From positions 1 to 28,504 of the forward strand of contig JAWQRM010000146.1 of NCBI GenBank assembly GCA_033557675.1: a stretch of DNA of 28,504 bases. Reading direction: 5' to 3'. Both the position numbers and the translations under genes were made by a program. The first letter of the stretch is position 1; each line of letters starts with the position of its first letter. Origin of the DNA: Coptodactyla brooksi. Lineage: Eukaryota; Arthropoda; Insecta; Coleoptera; Scarabaeidae. Positions 19,401 to 27,310 of this stretch are shown here, piece by piece. A model generated the notes under the pieces. The model did not search any database and was not told the DNA's origin. It saw only the letters and a list, made by a program, of their open reading frames with translations.

Positions 19401-22400
19401 TGCTATTGTAGCAGAACTTACCGGCCATTTGACAGGTAAGTTGTAAGAAATTATAACAATTTATGACAATTGGGTGGTTCTGGTTTGATAATTTCAAAGG
19501 TCAAACTTTAAATGGATTAGATTCTTCTTTATTTTAACACCAACAGTCCAGCAAAGTTTTGTATGGGCAAGCCGAATCCATTTTTGATATTTCCCAAACA
19601 AATACAATGAATCCAACTTTTGTCAGGGTTCCAACTGTAGTGCGACAGTGCGCCATTAAAATAAAGACCGACTAAATGTCAACTTTATAAAATTTAATAG
19701 GTAACAAGGGGGTTTTAAATATTAGGTTTTTAAATAATAAGTCCCATTTTTAAGACGACAGACGAATTGAATTTACAATTGCTGGTTTCTGCTAAAAATA
19801 ACCAAATTGGAGTTCATCATTGTGTATTCCTTGTAATGGCTGCTGCAAAATGGAAATCAGAAAAAGATGGGACTGACTATCCTCCTTTTATATATACAAA
19901 ACTATAAAGATAATTGGTGATAACTTTTTAGCAACTAATTTTGCTATTGATTTCTTTAGACTTTTTATTATTTCTTATTTTTTAGTCCATTGTTTAGTAA
20001 ACTTTCCACTTAATGTCAGTTAAGTATAACAAAGAGTAAGTTTCTTATTAAAACATAAGAATCTAGACAAAAATAAATTAAAAGCCGCGAAATTAGAAAC
20101 AACAATATGATTTGTAAATGTTAACTCATAATGTCTTTTTTTTTTGTAAAAAGGCTTTCATTACATTACTTGCATTAATCCTACAATAATTTGCTAAATA
20201 ATTACTGATAACATACGAAAAAATTTGATTATTTGAGACTAAAAATTAACACAAACCACTAAAATTGTAAAAAAAAACAGCAAGCTAGACGGATTCTAGA
20301 AAATTCTAAAAAACAGTCCATTTTCCAAATATCTCTATTTAGAAATTTCAATATTTTGCAAAACTTTCTAAAATACATGAGGATATTTCGGATTTTTCTT
20401 GAACAAAATTAAATTAAAAGTCAAGTATAAGTTTTTTTTTTCAAAAATGCTTCCTGAGTTAGTTTTCATTAGAAACTTCTAATAGTAAATAGTCCAGATG
20501 TGGTGAGGCGACCATATTGGTACTACACTTAGCCACGCCCACTGCTGTTGTTTTCCGGTATGTGAAAAAGATTGTTATAGCCTTTCTCTATCATTATAAC
20601 GCACTGGCTGGAATCATATATGCCACCACCAACAGTGCATCAATGATTACAACCCAAGTAAATAAGAATAATTTATTTGGAATAACATTACAAAAGGAGA
20701 AACAGTATGCGATGCTGTATTTTGAAAATTTTAATATTAGTGAAGTTTCTAAAATGATTCGGGATATTCCGGAGGGTATTTTCTTGAAAAAAAATAAATT
20801 TTTCTTGGTTGAAGCAATGTATATGCTGTATTTTCAAAAATGTGAGCCATCAAAACCAGAAGGTATCATAAAAATTATAGAGTAATTTATATTTATCTAT
20901 TATACTATCTTTAAAGAGTCTTTATTTAGACGTACTTAAAATATTTATCTTTCAAACGTTATAAAATAATATAAAACGTATTCTGTAAAAATTGCATTCA
21001 TTAATCTATTTTCATTCAGAAAATACAGATGGTGAAAATGATGAGAGCTCTTCTACTAGAAAGTTTTCAAACAGAAACAATGTTATTAAATTATTTATTA
21101 ATTAAATACGCAACAGAAAAAGAAATGACTAAATGATTTTATTATTAATTAATGACAAACGTGAAATAATTCAGACTGAACATTAACACAAACTGCCAAA
21201 ATTGTAAAAAAAAAACAACAGAAAGTTAGATAGGTTTCAAAAAATTCTAAAAAAAAACAGTTCATTTTCCAAACATCTGTATTTAGAAACTTTAATATTT
21301 TGCTAAACTTTCTAAAATGGTTGAAGATATTTTGGAAGGTATCTTGTAAAAAAATAAATTTTTTATTTTATTTTCGTTTTTATTTTCTCAGAAATACTTC
21401 CTGAGCTAGTTTTCAACAGTAACTAACTGAAATTAATAAGAATAACATTACATAACAGAGAAACAGTATGTGGTGCTGAATTCCGCACATTTTAATATTA
21501 CTGAAGTTTCTAAATTGATTCAGGAGATTTCAGAGGTACCTGTCATCTTTTTCTAAAGATGTGTAATAACGCCCCAAACAGTGTGATTTAGAACTGATGT
21601 ATAATAACTAAAGTGCCTGCATATCATAATATTCAGGTGTTCCATTTAAAGTTGGGTAGGTTTTAGAGTAAGCCGAACACCCTGTATATGCAAAAATAGT
21701 TTGAAATTGTGAACAGTTCGATGTGATGCAACTTTTATTTGAAACATTTTTATCTAGAAAGAGTAATAACAGTTCTAAGAAAAAATTTGCATTCACAGCT
21801 GTTGTTTTTCAAAAACACAAAATAACGTCCAAATGCTACAATTTGAAACTAAGGTATAATAATTAAAGTGGCCCTTAAATCTTATAAGGACTTCAAAAAT
21901 GTAATAATATACAGAGTGTTCTATTTAAAAAATCTGAAATTGGATAGTTTTTAGGATAAACCCAACACCCTGTATATTCGAAAACTGTATCAAATTGTGA
22001 GGCGTTCGATGTCATGCAACATTTATTTGAAACATTTTTTTCTAAAGTGAGTAATACCCGAGATTAAGAACGAAATACCCTTAATGCCCCATAGGACTGT
22101 ATTTTTAACAATTATGCTTATAACTTGAAAACTGTTGATTTTAAGTATGTACTACCCTTATAGTTTTTTACTCACAATTTTATGTAGATTACAAAAATAT
22201 ATTTAGTTACAAGAAGTTGTGAAAAAAATCAACCACATGTACAATTTTTACTAAATCCTTATTGTGACCAGATTATTATGTATTTATTAATAATTAGCTT
22301 GTAAAACTACCAAAAATGGTATAGATAAGGTACACAAAGCCTAATTTGTCAAGATTCATTAAAATCTCCACATCGATTTTTTTTGCGAATGCAATACTTT

Positions 22401-23080
22401 CTCTTAAAAGAAAATAGAAATCATAAAACCTCATATGATGAAAATTTATAAAGAGTCACAGTTCAAAAGCTATTTACTTATTCTAGATTGATGACAAACA
22501 ATTCAAACATACCAAGTATACAATATCACCTCTATGTATCCCTTCCTTAGAGGTGATCTGTCATTTTTTGATTAAAAATCAAAATAGTCAGCCTGTATAT
22601 TAATTAAAAATGATTTAATCATTTTTCTGAGGAGTGCAGTTAAAAAACTGTTATTCATATAAATATTTGCAATGTGTTTATTAAGAAGTATAATTTCCTG
22701 GTTTGATTAAGTAGTATTTTGATTATTTATCGAAATAATTAATTAATCTACGTACCGTCGGGCGACACCATCATTTTATCCAACCCCTTAGGCCCCAAAG
22801 ACGTCCTGATCGTGTTGGCGATTTGTTTAGCGGCCATAATATGCGACTAAAACGAAAATTTCGTAAATACCTCGTATTCATTTGTTTTAACGATCGGTTA
22901 AAACAACATGTGCACGAACATCAACGAGAACAAACACCCATTGGGTGTTTGTGTGAGAAAACATAACCTTACCTTGAGGGCATCGTTACCTGTCAACCTT
23001 TTCTGTTTATCTTGGTCCCTGATTATTATAAAAGGCCTGCCGTATTCATCGAACGCTATGCTTCCCGGCAGAGAGTTCAT
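13485..23080 (-). CDS. CCT5: T-complex chaperonin subunit epsilon (CCT5), five exons
   Basis: Minus-strand exons 23080-22973, 22846-22756, 18851-18133, 14202-13741 and 13679-13485 join with GT/AG sites in correct phase to 1575 nt, 524 residues. The product is one of eight subunits of the cytosolic TRiC/CCT ring that folds actin, tubulin and other proteins with ATP. Family signatures are SIAFDEYGRPFIIIRDQD at the start, TSLGPKGLDKMM, NDGATIL (73-79), GDGTTG with the catalytic Asp (104-109), RGIHPIRIADGF, CPFEPPKPKTKHKLDV, CQWGFDDEANHLLLQ, VGGPEIELIAIATGG, RSLHDALCVIR, YGGGASEI and KMILKIDD near the end. Epsilon rather than another subunit is clear from these. Oddity: after ETKDV (residue 205) about 19 residues normally present, including the KVEGKxGG segment, are missing in frame, which explains a length below the usual ~541. 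Two introns of 3.9 kb are full of transposons; the others are 61 and 126 bp. Confidence 0.95.
14203..14496. other. CCT5 intron 3, part next to exon 4
   Basis: Intronic sequence without a recognised element. Its far part (14440-14496) has a reverse-complement match at about 19917-19975. Confidence 0.4.
14499..15392 (+). mobile_element. Tc1/IS630-type transposon with terminal inverted repeats, internally deleted
   Basis: Inverted ends include ATTGAAACGAAATTTGGGAT (near 14550) and its counterpart ATCTCTCAAATTTCGTTTCAAT (near 15314), with CACTG at the outer limits. TA dinucleotides flank it (14497-14498 and 15393-15394), as expected for this superfamily. Inside, on the plus strand, are two transposase pieces in different frames: IWAGIHNNRIVGPFFLQETLNGERYLELL (14787 on) and RLGYCQGVGGAQFEHLIH plus stop (to ~15029). 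The DDE core between them is missing. It sits in the CCT5 intron. Confidence 0.8.
14787..15029 (+). pseudogene. Transposase remnant of the Tc1/IS630-type element
   Basis: The N-side piece contains the GPFF segment after the first catalytic region, and the C-side piece ends in the GGAQFEHLI tail typical of one insect transposase group. They are joined directly, which deletes about 100 or more residues including the last two acidic catalytic positions, and the frame changes at the joint. Confidence 0.75.
15395..15715. other. CCT5 intron 3 segment with an inverted partner in intron 2
   Basis: About 15500-15715 matches 19480-19715 in reverse complement, including TGACAAAAGTTGGATTCATT and CCTATTAAAT (15518-15527). 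The 7-bp sequence CCATTAT at 15709-15715 repeats at 18063-18069 and looks like a target-site duplication. Confidence 0.6.
15716..18062 (+). mobile_element. Non-LTR retrotransposon remnant (Jockey/CR1-like) with a nested DNA transposon
   Basis: Plus-strand frames read LHRRLLKFLREN, YGFRSKTNTLTTITHL and FFDLCKTFDVVDHNILLEKL (15765-15972), which are RT domains of the Jockey/CR1 type. Further on, SVLSA, LLFLVYVNDVV and SLTLFA (17545-17635) continue the same RT. The FADD catalytic box reads LFALFASKY, so it is dead. The two halves are separated by an IS630-type transposon. CCATTAT flanks the whole (15709-15715, 18063-18069), and the plus 3' end is a TA-rich tail. Confidence 0.75.
16225..17235 (-). 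pseudogene. IS630/Tc1-superfamily transposase, decayed
   Basis: The minus strand gives, in order, CAETIRKYLHTNGFKYKV (DNA-binding side), RLAIMESTRLKDLR and YINAIRKFRE. These are followed by VVVMDNAPYHFRMLN with the second catalytic Asp and by LPPYYCVLNPIELIWSQLK with the third-motif region. At least one premature stop and several frame changes break it. The motif at the third position reads LNPIE, usual in this insect group. It lies inside, and splits, the non-LTR element. Confidence 0.85.
18852..19296. other. CCT5 intron 2, part next to exon 3
   Basis: AT-rich, no coding sequence or repeat recognised. Confidence 0.4.
19297..19333. repeat. Hairpin, 15-bp perfect stem with 7-nt loop
   Basis: ATTGCTATTAAAAGC (19297-19311), loop ATGTTCA, then the exact reverse complement (19319-19333). 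It lies 37 bp before the breakpoint of the inverted CCT5 duplication. Confidence 0.9.
19370..19980 (+). pseudogene. Inverted partial copy of CCT5 exon 3 end and intron 3
   Basis: 19370-19490 matches the reverse complement of 18198-18075: exon codons from CAGTGGGGATTC, the donor site and ~55 bp of intron. Identity is roughly four-fifths by eye. The coding part has stops (LLL-stop-QNLPAI-stop), and it is antisense to the host gene. The match continues collinearly: 19480-19715 with 15725-15500, a short TATCCTCC-TATATATA block near 19878 with one near 15415, and 19917-19975 with 14515-14440. Because intron sequence is included, it is a DNA-level duplication, not a retrocopy. Confidence 0.8.
20220..20919 (+). 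repeat. Dispersed repeat fragments, including a partial copy of the long repeat
   Basis: 20235-20400 matches copies A and B (AACACAAACCACTAAAATTGT, TTCTAGAAAATTCTAA, AAACTTTCTAAAAT). 20485-20580 matches 12145-12230 (AGTCCAGATGTGG.GAGGCGACCATATTGG, then TGTGAAAAAGATTGTTATAGCC). 20690-20800 repeats blocks found near 8985 and 21450. A 122-codon open frame (20517-20885) crosses these units and has no known domain. Confidence 0.65.
20920..22690 (+). repeat. Long dispersed repeat, copy B
   Basis: The longest copy. It contains all blocks of copy A in the same order plus an internal doubling: the CACCCTGTATAT...TGCAAC.TTTATTTGAAACATTTTT block occurs at ~21670 and ~21965. It ends TTATTAAGAAGTA ~64 bp from the CCT5 exon 2 donor site, in the same orientation relative to its host gene as copy A. 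No transposase is seen. Confidence 0.75.
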
Positions 23081-23466
23081 GGTTAATTTTCGAAATCAAC
23101 CGGCACTTTTTCGGATGATCGCGGATTTATTTTCGGTTCCAGAAACAACACCCTCCTAAGCCGGGTAAACTATAGCGCCACCTATATGTAATTTCAGCGT
23201 CAACTGAGCTGTCATGTGATGGGTTAAGTAGATTTTTATTAGACTGGATTTTCCTTAATTGGGGATTTATGCATTAAAAACGTTCATAATTAAACGAATT
23301 TAAAAATTAAAATAGTTTTAATTAATTGCAATATCAGTATTTACATGGTTGGTATAGCAGCTAACTTCGCGCCATACATGTCATTTCACCACTTGTCAAA
23401 ATAACCGTGAGTTTGGTTATTAACCATTTTCGCGACTTAAAAGGTGTAATTATAACAGGAAAAAAG
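23081..23466. promoter_or_regulatory. Bidirectional promoter region between CCT5 and eIF3k
   Basis: 386 bp separate the two divergent start codons, so both promoters and both 5' UTRs must fit here. It is free of the surrounding long repeats. No TATA box was placed with confidence. AGCGCCACCT (23174) resembles a short motif found in small insect repeats. Confidence 0.6.
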
Positions 23467-24174
23467 ATGGCAGAAGCTATGAAACAAGTCGTGGCGGACA
23501 TGCTAAAGGGAATCGAAAGGTACAGCGACCAACAGTGAGTATTTGACGGACATAACCTAACATAACCCTACTTTTGAAGATATAACCCTGATAATTTACC
23601 TACGCTCGAACGATACGTCGAAATTCAGTCTAGGGAGAACGCGTACGACCTGGAAGCCAACCTGGCGGTACTGAAATTGTACCAACTTAACCCGCACAAG
23701 TTCAACATGGACATAACGAGTCAAATTTTACTGAAGGCTTTGACGAACTTTCCCCACACCGATTTTATCCTCTGCAAGTGCCTGCTGAGCGAGAGGAAGC
23801 TGATCGAGGAGCCGATAAATCAGATTATCTACCTGGCCGATATTTTGGAGCAATGCAATTTCCAGACTTTTTGGACCAGGGTCCATTCGATGCCCGAACT
23901 CACGCAACGCATAACCGGATTTCTAGACTCGATTAGGAAGTTCGTGTGTCACGTTGTCGGCATTACTTACCAGACGATCGAGAGGCGCCATCTGGCGCAG
24001 TTGTTGGGAGACGTCGACGACATAACTTTAAAGCATTGGGTTAAAAAGTACGGTTGGAAGGAAGACGCGGCCTTGATATTTATCGCGAACCAAGACGAGA
24101 ATATAAAAACTAAGAATATCAATGAGAAAATCGATTTCGAGAGCGTTGGGGCCATTATGGCAGCCAGTCGTTAA
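23467..24174 (+). CDS. eIF3k: Translation initiation factor 3 subunit K
   Basis: Exons 23467-23534 and 23580-24174, joined across a 45-bp GT/AG intron, give 663 nt, 220 residues, the family's usual length. eIF3k is a small PCI-domain subunit of the eIF3 complex, which binds the 40S ribosome during initiation. Signatures include YNPDNLPTLERYVEIQ after the splice, RENAYDLEANLAVLKLYQLN, ILLKALTNFPHTDF, KFVCHVVGITYQTIERR (PCI region), WVKKYGW and the conserved end KNINEKIDFESVGAIM. The ATG at 23467 follows AAAAAG and begins MAEAMKQVVADML, fitting insect orthologues. It is divergent from CCT5. The last 17 codons and 3' UTR have a second, diverged copy near 27.2 kb. Confidence 0.95.
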
Positions 24175-24200
24175 ATTTCTATAAATGAGATAAAAATTAC

Positions 24201-24206
24201 AATAAA
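24201..24206 (+). terminator. Candidate eIF3k poly(A) signal
   Basis: AATAAA 27 nt after the stop codon, followed by a T-rich stretch. Confidence 0.6.
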
Positions 24207-24235
24207 AATAAGTTTTTTTATTACCAAGAATGTTG

Positions 24236-24990
24236 TCTACCAAAATTTATTTAAAGTAATTGTATTTTTACAATTTTAAAATGGGATAATCTGTCCCAGT
24301 AATGCTTATAACTTGAGAACTATTATTTTGCATAATTAATGCAATGATTTAGTGCTTAGAGTAGGCATAGACAGACAGACAGACACACCAGACTAAAAGT
24401 AATATTGCTACACAATTCATTTTGAAACTGACTTTGATTTAGTAATGATTACTTTCAATGCGTACAAACATTTAAGTTGACATTTAAATTTGAAAATTAT
24501 AATTAATGATATTTAAATTCCCATACATGGACGGCTCTCATTTATTAACTGTCAACTTTGACATTCATAGAAGTTGACTCATCTATTACAATTTTAAAAT
24601 AACTAGAGAACTGTTCAATATAGTCATATATATAGTTACATATCAATTATAGGATTTTATGTAGAAGCCAAAACTTTAATTCATGTGAATTTAAGTATTT
24701 TTGCTGCTAAAAAATATTGTGATTTCAAAAACTGTTAATGCACTGACAATTTAAAAAATATCTAAAAATACTGCACACGATATTTTCTAATGCAGTTGTT
24801 ATAAACTTAAGGTATACGATCCTGTTGTTGTCCAATTTGAATATACTAATTAAGCCGACTAATATTTACAAAAGAATCGTACAAATTTTTAGAATTGTTA
24901 ACACTCTGCATATCAGTTTATCCTAAATAGTGTCATATTATTTCTGCTATTTGAACTGTATGCAATACCGAGAACAGTTTTTTTACATTT
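24236..24990 (+). repeat. 3'-flank repeat, copy 1
   Basis: Blocks shared with copies at 25000 and 27400 include ACAATTTTAAAATGG, CTTGAGAACTATTATTTTGC, GCAATGATTTAGTG, a (GACA)n run, TAAAAGTAATATTGCTACAC, CATTTTGAAACTGACTTTGA and TGCGTACAAACATTTAAGTT, then AACTGTCAACTTTGAC, ending near GTTAACACTCTGCATA. It starts right after the eIF3k 3' end. No coding sequence. Confidence 0.8.
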
Positions 24991-25560
24991 GGTAATTTTC
25001 AAAACATTTATTTTATCATAATTTGCAATTACGCTTATACTTGGTATTAAAATAATTGTATTGTTACAATTTCAAAATGGAATAATCATTCCCAATAATA
25101 CTTATCACTTAAGAACTATTATTTTGCATAATTAATGCAATGATTTAGTGTTTAGAGCAGGCACAGACAGACAGACACACCAGACTAAAAGTAATATTGC
25201 TACACAATTCATTTTGAAACTGACTTTGATTTAGTAATGATTACTTTCAATGCGTACAAACATTTAAGTTGACATTTAAATTTGGAAATTATAATTAATA
25301 ATATTTGGATTCCCATGCATGGATGGCTCTCATTTATTAACTGTCAACTTTGACAGTTGATAAAAGTTGACTGCGATATATAGTTGTATAGCAAGTACAG
25401 AATTTTATGTAGAATTCAATATAAAATTCAATTCGAAAATTATTCCAATTACAATATAATGCATAATTAAGCAAAATAATATTTACAAAAAAACTCACTA
25501 ATTTTTATGATTGTTAACACCCTGTATAGCAGTTTGTTTTAAGAATATTTTTGCTATTTG
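24991..25560 (+). repeat. 3'-flank repeat, copy 2
   Basis: Nearly identical to copy 1 from ~25115 to 25350, shorter afterwards, ending at GTTAACACCCTGTATAGCAG. It lies about 200 bp upstream of the STN1-like start codon. Confidence 0.85.
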
Positions 25561-25765
25561 AACTAGTGTACTTGTGATATCATGGACAGTTTTTTATTTA
25601 CTGATCTTCGCCATTCCTCGTCATTATTTAATAAGAAAATAAAACCATTAAAGTAGAATAAATTTCATCATTAACTATTTTCTTTTTGGGGTTAGGTTGG
25701 TAAGGTTCACTGCCTAACTTCAGAATGTTTATTTTATTTGACAGATTATAGGTTATGCGGTCATA

Positions 25766-26182
25766 ATGATTATAAACACCGGCTATCCAACGCTTTACAT
25801 CCAGGATATTTTATTGTGCGCGAAATCATCCAACAAGCCGGGTTGGTTCGATTTTAAAAACCTTCGCTTTAAATCTGTTACAATCCGCGGTGCGATCGGC
25901 GATGCGGTTAAGTATAACGACAAGTGGAAAATTATTGTGGACGACGGTACCGGGAGCGTTATTTGTTATTGTATGAGTACAAAAGATTGTACTGCAACGT
26001 TCTCGGTAGGGGAAACGGTAGAAATTCGGGGTAATTTACGTGAATATCGGGATAACGAGAAACTTATTTTTATATCGAAAATCTTTACCTATAAGCTAAA
26101 TGACGTTAGTAAAGAATTGGAATACGTGCGCAGGGTTAATAATTTTTATAAAGGTATAGAAAATAAAAAGGTAACGTTTTAA
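25766..26182 (+). CDS. STN1-like single OB-fold protein
   Basis: A single open frame of 138 residues. LYIQDIL (10-16), a hydrophobic strand ending VTIRG (38-42), IIVDDGTGSVICYC (56-69), VGETVEIRGNLREYRDNEKL (81-100) and ELEYVRRVNNFYKGI (117-131) match, in order, the N-terminal OB domain of STN1. In STN1 these are the LYIRDIL, VDDSTGVINC and IRVRG.IRTYRE-type segments. STN1 belongs to the CST telomere/ssDNA-binding complex, and the Drosophila terminin protein Verrocchio has a related OB fold. The C-terminal winged-helix half of vertebrate STN1 is absent and no downstream exon is seen. The start at 25766 leaves only nine residues before LYIQDIL; TTTATTTGACAG just upstream could be a 3' splice site of a 5' UTR intron. 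The Gemin8-like gene starts 37 bp after the stop. An RPA2-related protein is the alternative. Confidence 0.7.
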   Translation: MIINTGYPTLYIQDILLCAKSSNKPGWFDFKNLRFKSVTIRGAIGDAVKYNDKWKIIVDDGTGSVICYCMSTKDCTATFSVGETVEIRGNLREYRDNEKLIFISKIFTYKLNDVSKELEYVRRVNNFYKGIENKKVTF

Positions 26183-26219
26183 AATTACGCGGCTAACTTC
26201 AGACATTAACCGAACCAAT

Positions 26220-26834
26220 ATGGCCGACGGTGTGTTTATTTCTGAGAGGTTATCGGCGAAGTGCGTGTTTAAAAAAGACGTTTCCGGGACGGTGACCAAA
26301 TCGAAACGGAGCAGAAGCAGATATTTTCGACGGAAGAGGAGCAGGCGTAACTGTCGGAGGAGGGTGCGCGAGTCAAGAAACGTTAGAAAGTCGGAAAATT
26401 TGTGCGCGGAAGTGTCAGTGTACGACTTTACCGACATGGCGGACGAGAGCTTTCCGCAGTTGCCGAAAGAGGTCTCTGACTGGCAGTACTACCACCAGTT
26501 GGCTTATTGGAAATCGCGCGCCGTTAGCTTGGAATTTGAAAATAAGATGTTGCACGCCCACCTGAAGAGAATTTGTTCGAAGGAAATTCGGGATTACGTC
26601 GATTACGTGCGGGGTGACAACACCACCGAAATTTCCGGCGCCGAACAGGGAAACTCCAATAACAGCGAAGAGCAAAAAAGTACCCAAAGTGGCACTGAAG
26701 CGGGAAATTTGAATTTGTACGGGGAGGATGAATCTAAAATTAAAGCCATGGAAACGGCCATGGACGTGAATTTCAAGATGCAAGTCAGTAATAGAAAGCC
26801 CGTTATGTGGCCGAATATTCCATTGAACCTTTGA
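26220..26834 (+). CDS. Gemin8-like SMN-complex protein
   Basis: A single open frame of 204 residues. The C-terminus, LYGEDESKIKAMETAM (167-182) to RKPVMWPNIPLNL (192-204), resembles the Gemin8 ending (LYG...KIQAMEAA...KPKYWPVIPLKF type), and WQYYHQLAYWKSR (88-100) resembles its other conserved WxxYHQ segment. Gemin8 is a core scaffold of the SMN complex, which assembles Sm rings on snRNAs. Residues 27-57 are extremely basic (Arg/Lys/Ser), which could be a nuclear localisation signal. The middle, 130-165, is a low-complexity Asn/Ser/Glu/Gln stretch. Start choice: ATG at 26220 (AACCAATATGG) keeps the basic region; a second Met (73) at 26436 would drop it and still keep the conserved parts. No intron is needed. 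Confidence 0.75.
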   Translation: MADGVFISERLSAKCVFKKDVSGTVTKSKRSRSRYFRRKRSRRNCRRRVRESRNVRKSENLCAEVSVYDFTDMADESFPQLPKEVSDWQYYHQLAYWKSRAVSLEFENKMLHAHLKRICSKEIRDYVDYVRGDNTTEISGAEQGNSNNSEEQKSTQSGTEAGNLNLYGEDESKIKAMETAMDVNFKMQVSNRKPVMWPNIPLNL

Positions 26835-26907
26835 TATGTTTATTATCTTAAATAGCATTTAATTGAATGATCTTGTATGCATTTGGTATGTTAGTTAATT
26901 TTGAATC

Positions 26908-26913
26908 AATAAA
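26908..26913 (+). terminator. Candidate poly(A) signal of the Gemin8-like gene
   Basis: AATAAA 74 nt after the stop, followed by a TGTTGT/TTTGT-rich stretch as expected downstream. Confidence 0.65.
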
Positions 26914-26981
26914 GGCTGATATTTTGTTGTAATTTACTGTTTGTATTTACAATTTTCAATATTTTCAACTACAAAGTAATT

Positions 26982-27086
26982 CAATTGTCAATTTTGACAG
27001 TTGATAAAGTTAATTGTCAATCCCTCTTAACGACATTTTAATTCCCATTCATAGATGGCTCTTGTATACTGTCAGTTTTGACAGTT
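26982..27086. repeat. Two short TGTCA...TGACA palindromes
   Basis: AATTGTCAATTTTGACAGTT (26984-27003) and ACTGTCAGTTTTGACAGT (27068-27085) lie about 85 bp apart. Related palindromes occur at 24547, 25338 and 27730, inside the three 3'-flank repeat copies. Confidence 0.75.
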
Positions 27087-27177
27087 AATAACAGTTACCT
27101 GTAAATGAAAAAGCATTAATGACCGCATTTTAATTCACCTTCACAGATAAAAACGAGATAACTAGAGAACTGTTTTA

Positions 27178-27310
27178 TCTAGAGAAAATCGATTTTGATG
27201 ACTTTATCGTCATTTTGGTAGCCAGTCGTTAAATTTTTATAAATGAGATAGAAATTACGTTACAAATTAGTTTTTTACCAAGAATGTTGTTTTACTAAAT
27301 TTATTTTTAT
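27178..27310 (+). pseudogene. Duplicated 3' end of eIF3k
   Basis: It matches 24123-24255: the last 17 codons including stop, then the 3' UTR with TATAAATGAGAT and TTACCAAGAATGTTGT. The coding part still reads EKIDF......VASR-stop in frame, but no start or upstream exon exists here. The equivalent of the eIF3k AATAAA (24201) reads GTTACAAATT and is lost. It was probably copied together with the adjoining repeat. Confidence 0.85.

Noticed and set aside
19370..19440. Alternative CCT5 exon (AG before TGGGGATTC and a GTAAG after it)
   Set aside because: It is on the opposite strand to the gene and contains stops. The apparent splice sites are inherited from the duplicated exon end or are coincidental.
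20517..20885. 122-codon open frame beginning MVLHLATPTAVV
   Set aside because: It spans several dispersed repeat units, each found elsewhere without an open frame.
26171..26202. Possible 32-nt intron (GTAACG...TTCAG) fusing the STN1-like and Gemin8-like frames
   Set aside because: Too short for an ordinary intron, and the joined frame does not match the Gemin8-like frame.
26096..26858. Minus-strand open frames of 113 and 147 codons opposite the STN1-like and Gemin8-like genes
   Set aside because: Shadows; the plus-strand products have conserved family motifs and these do not.
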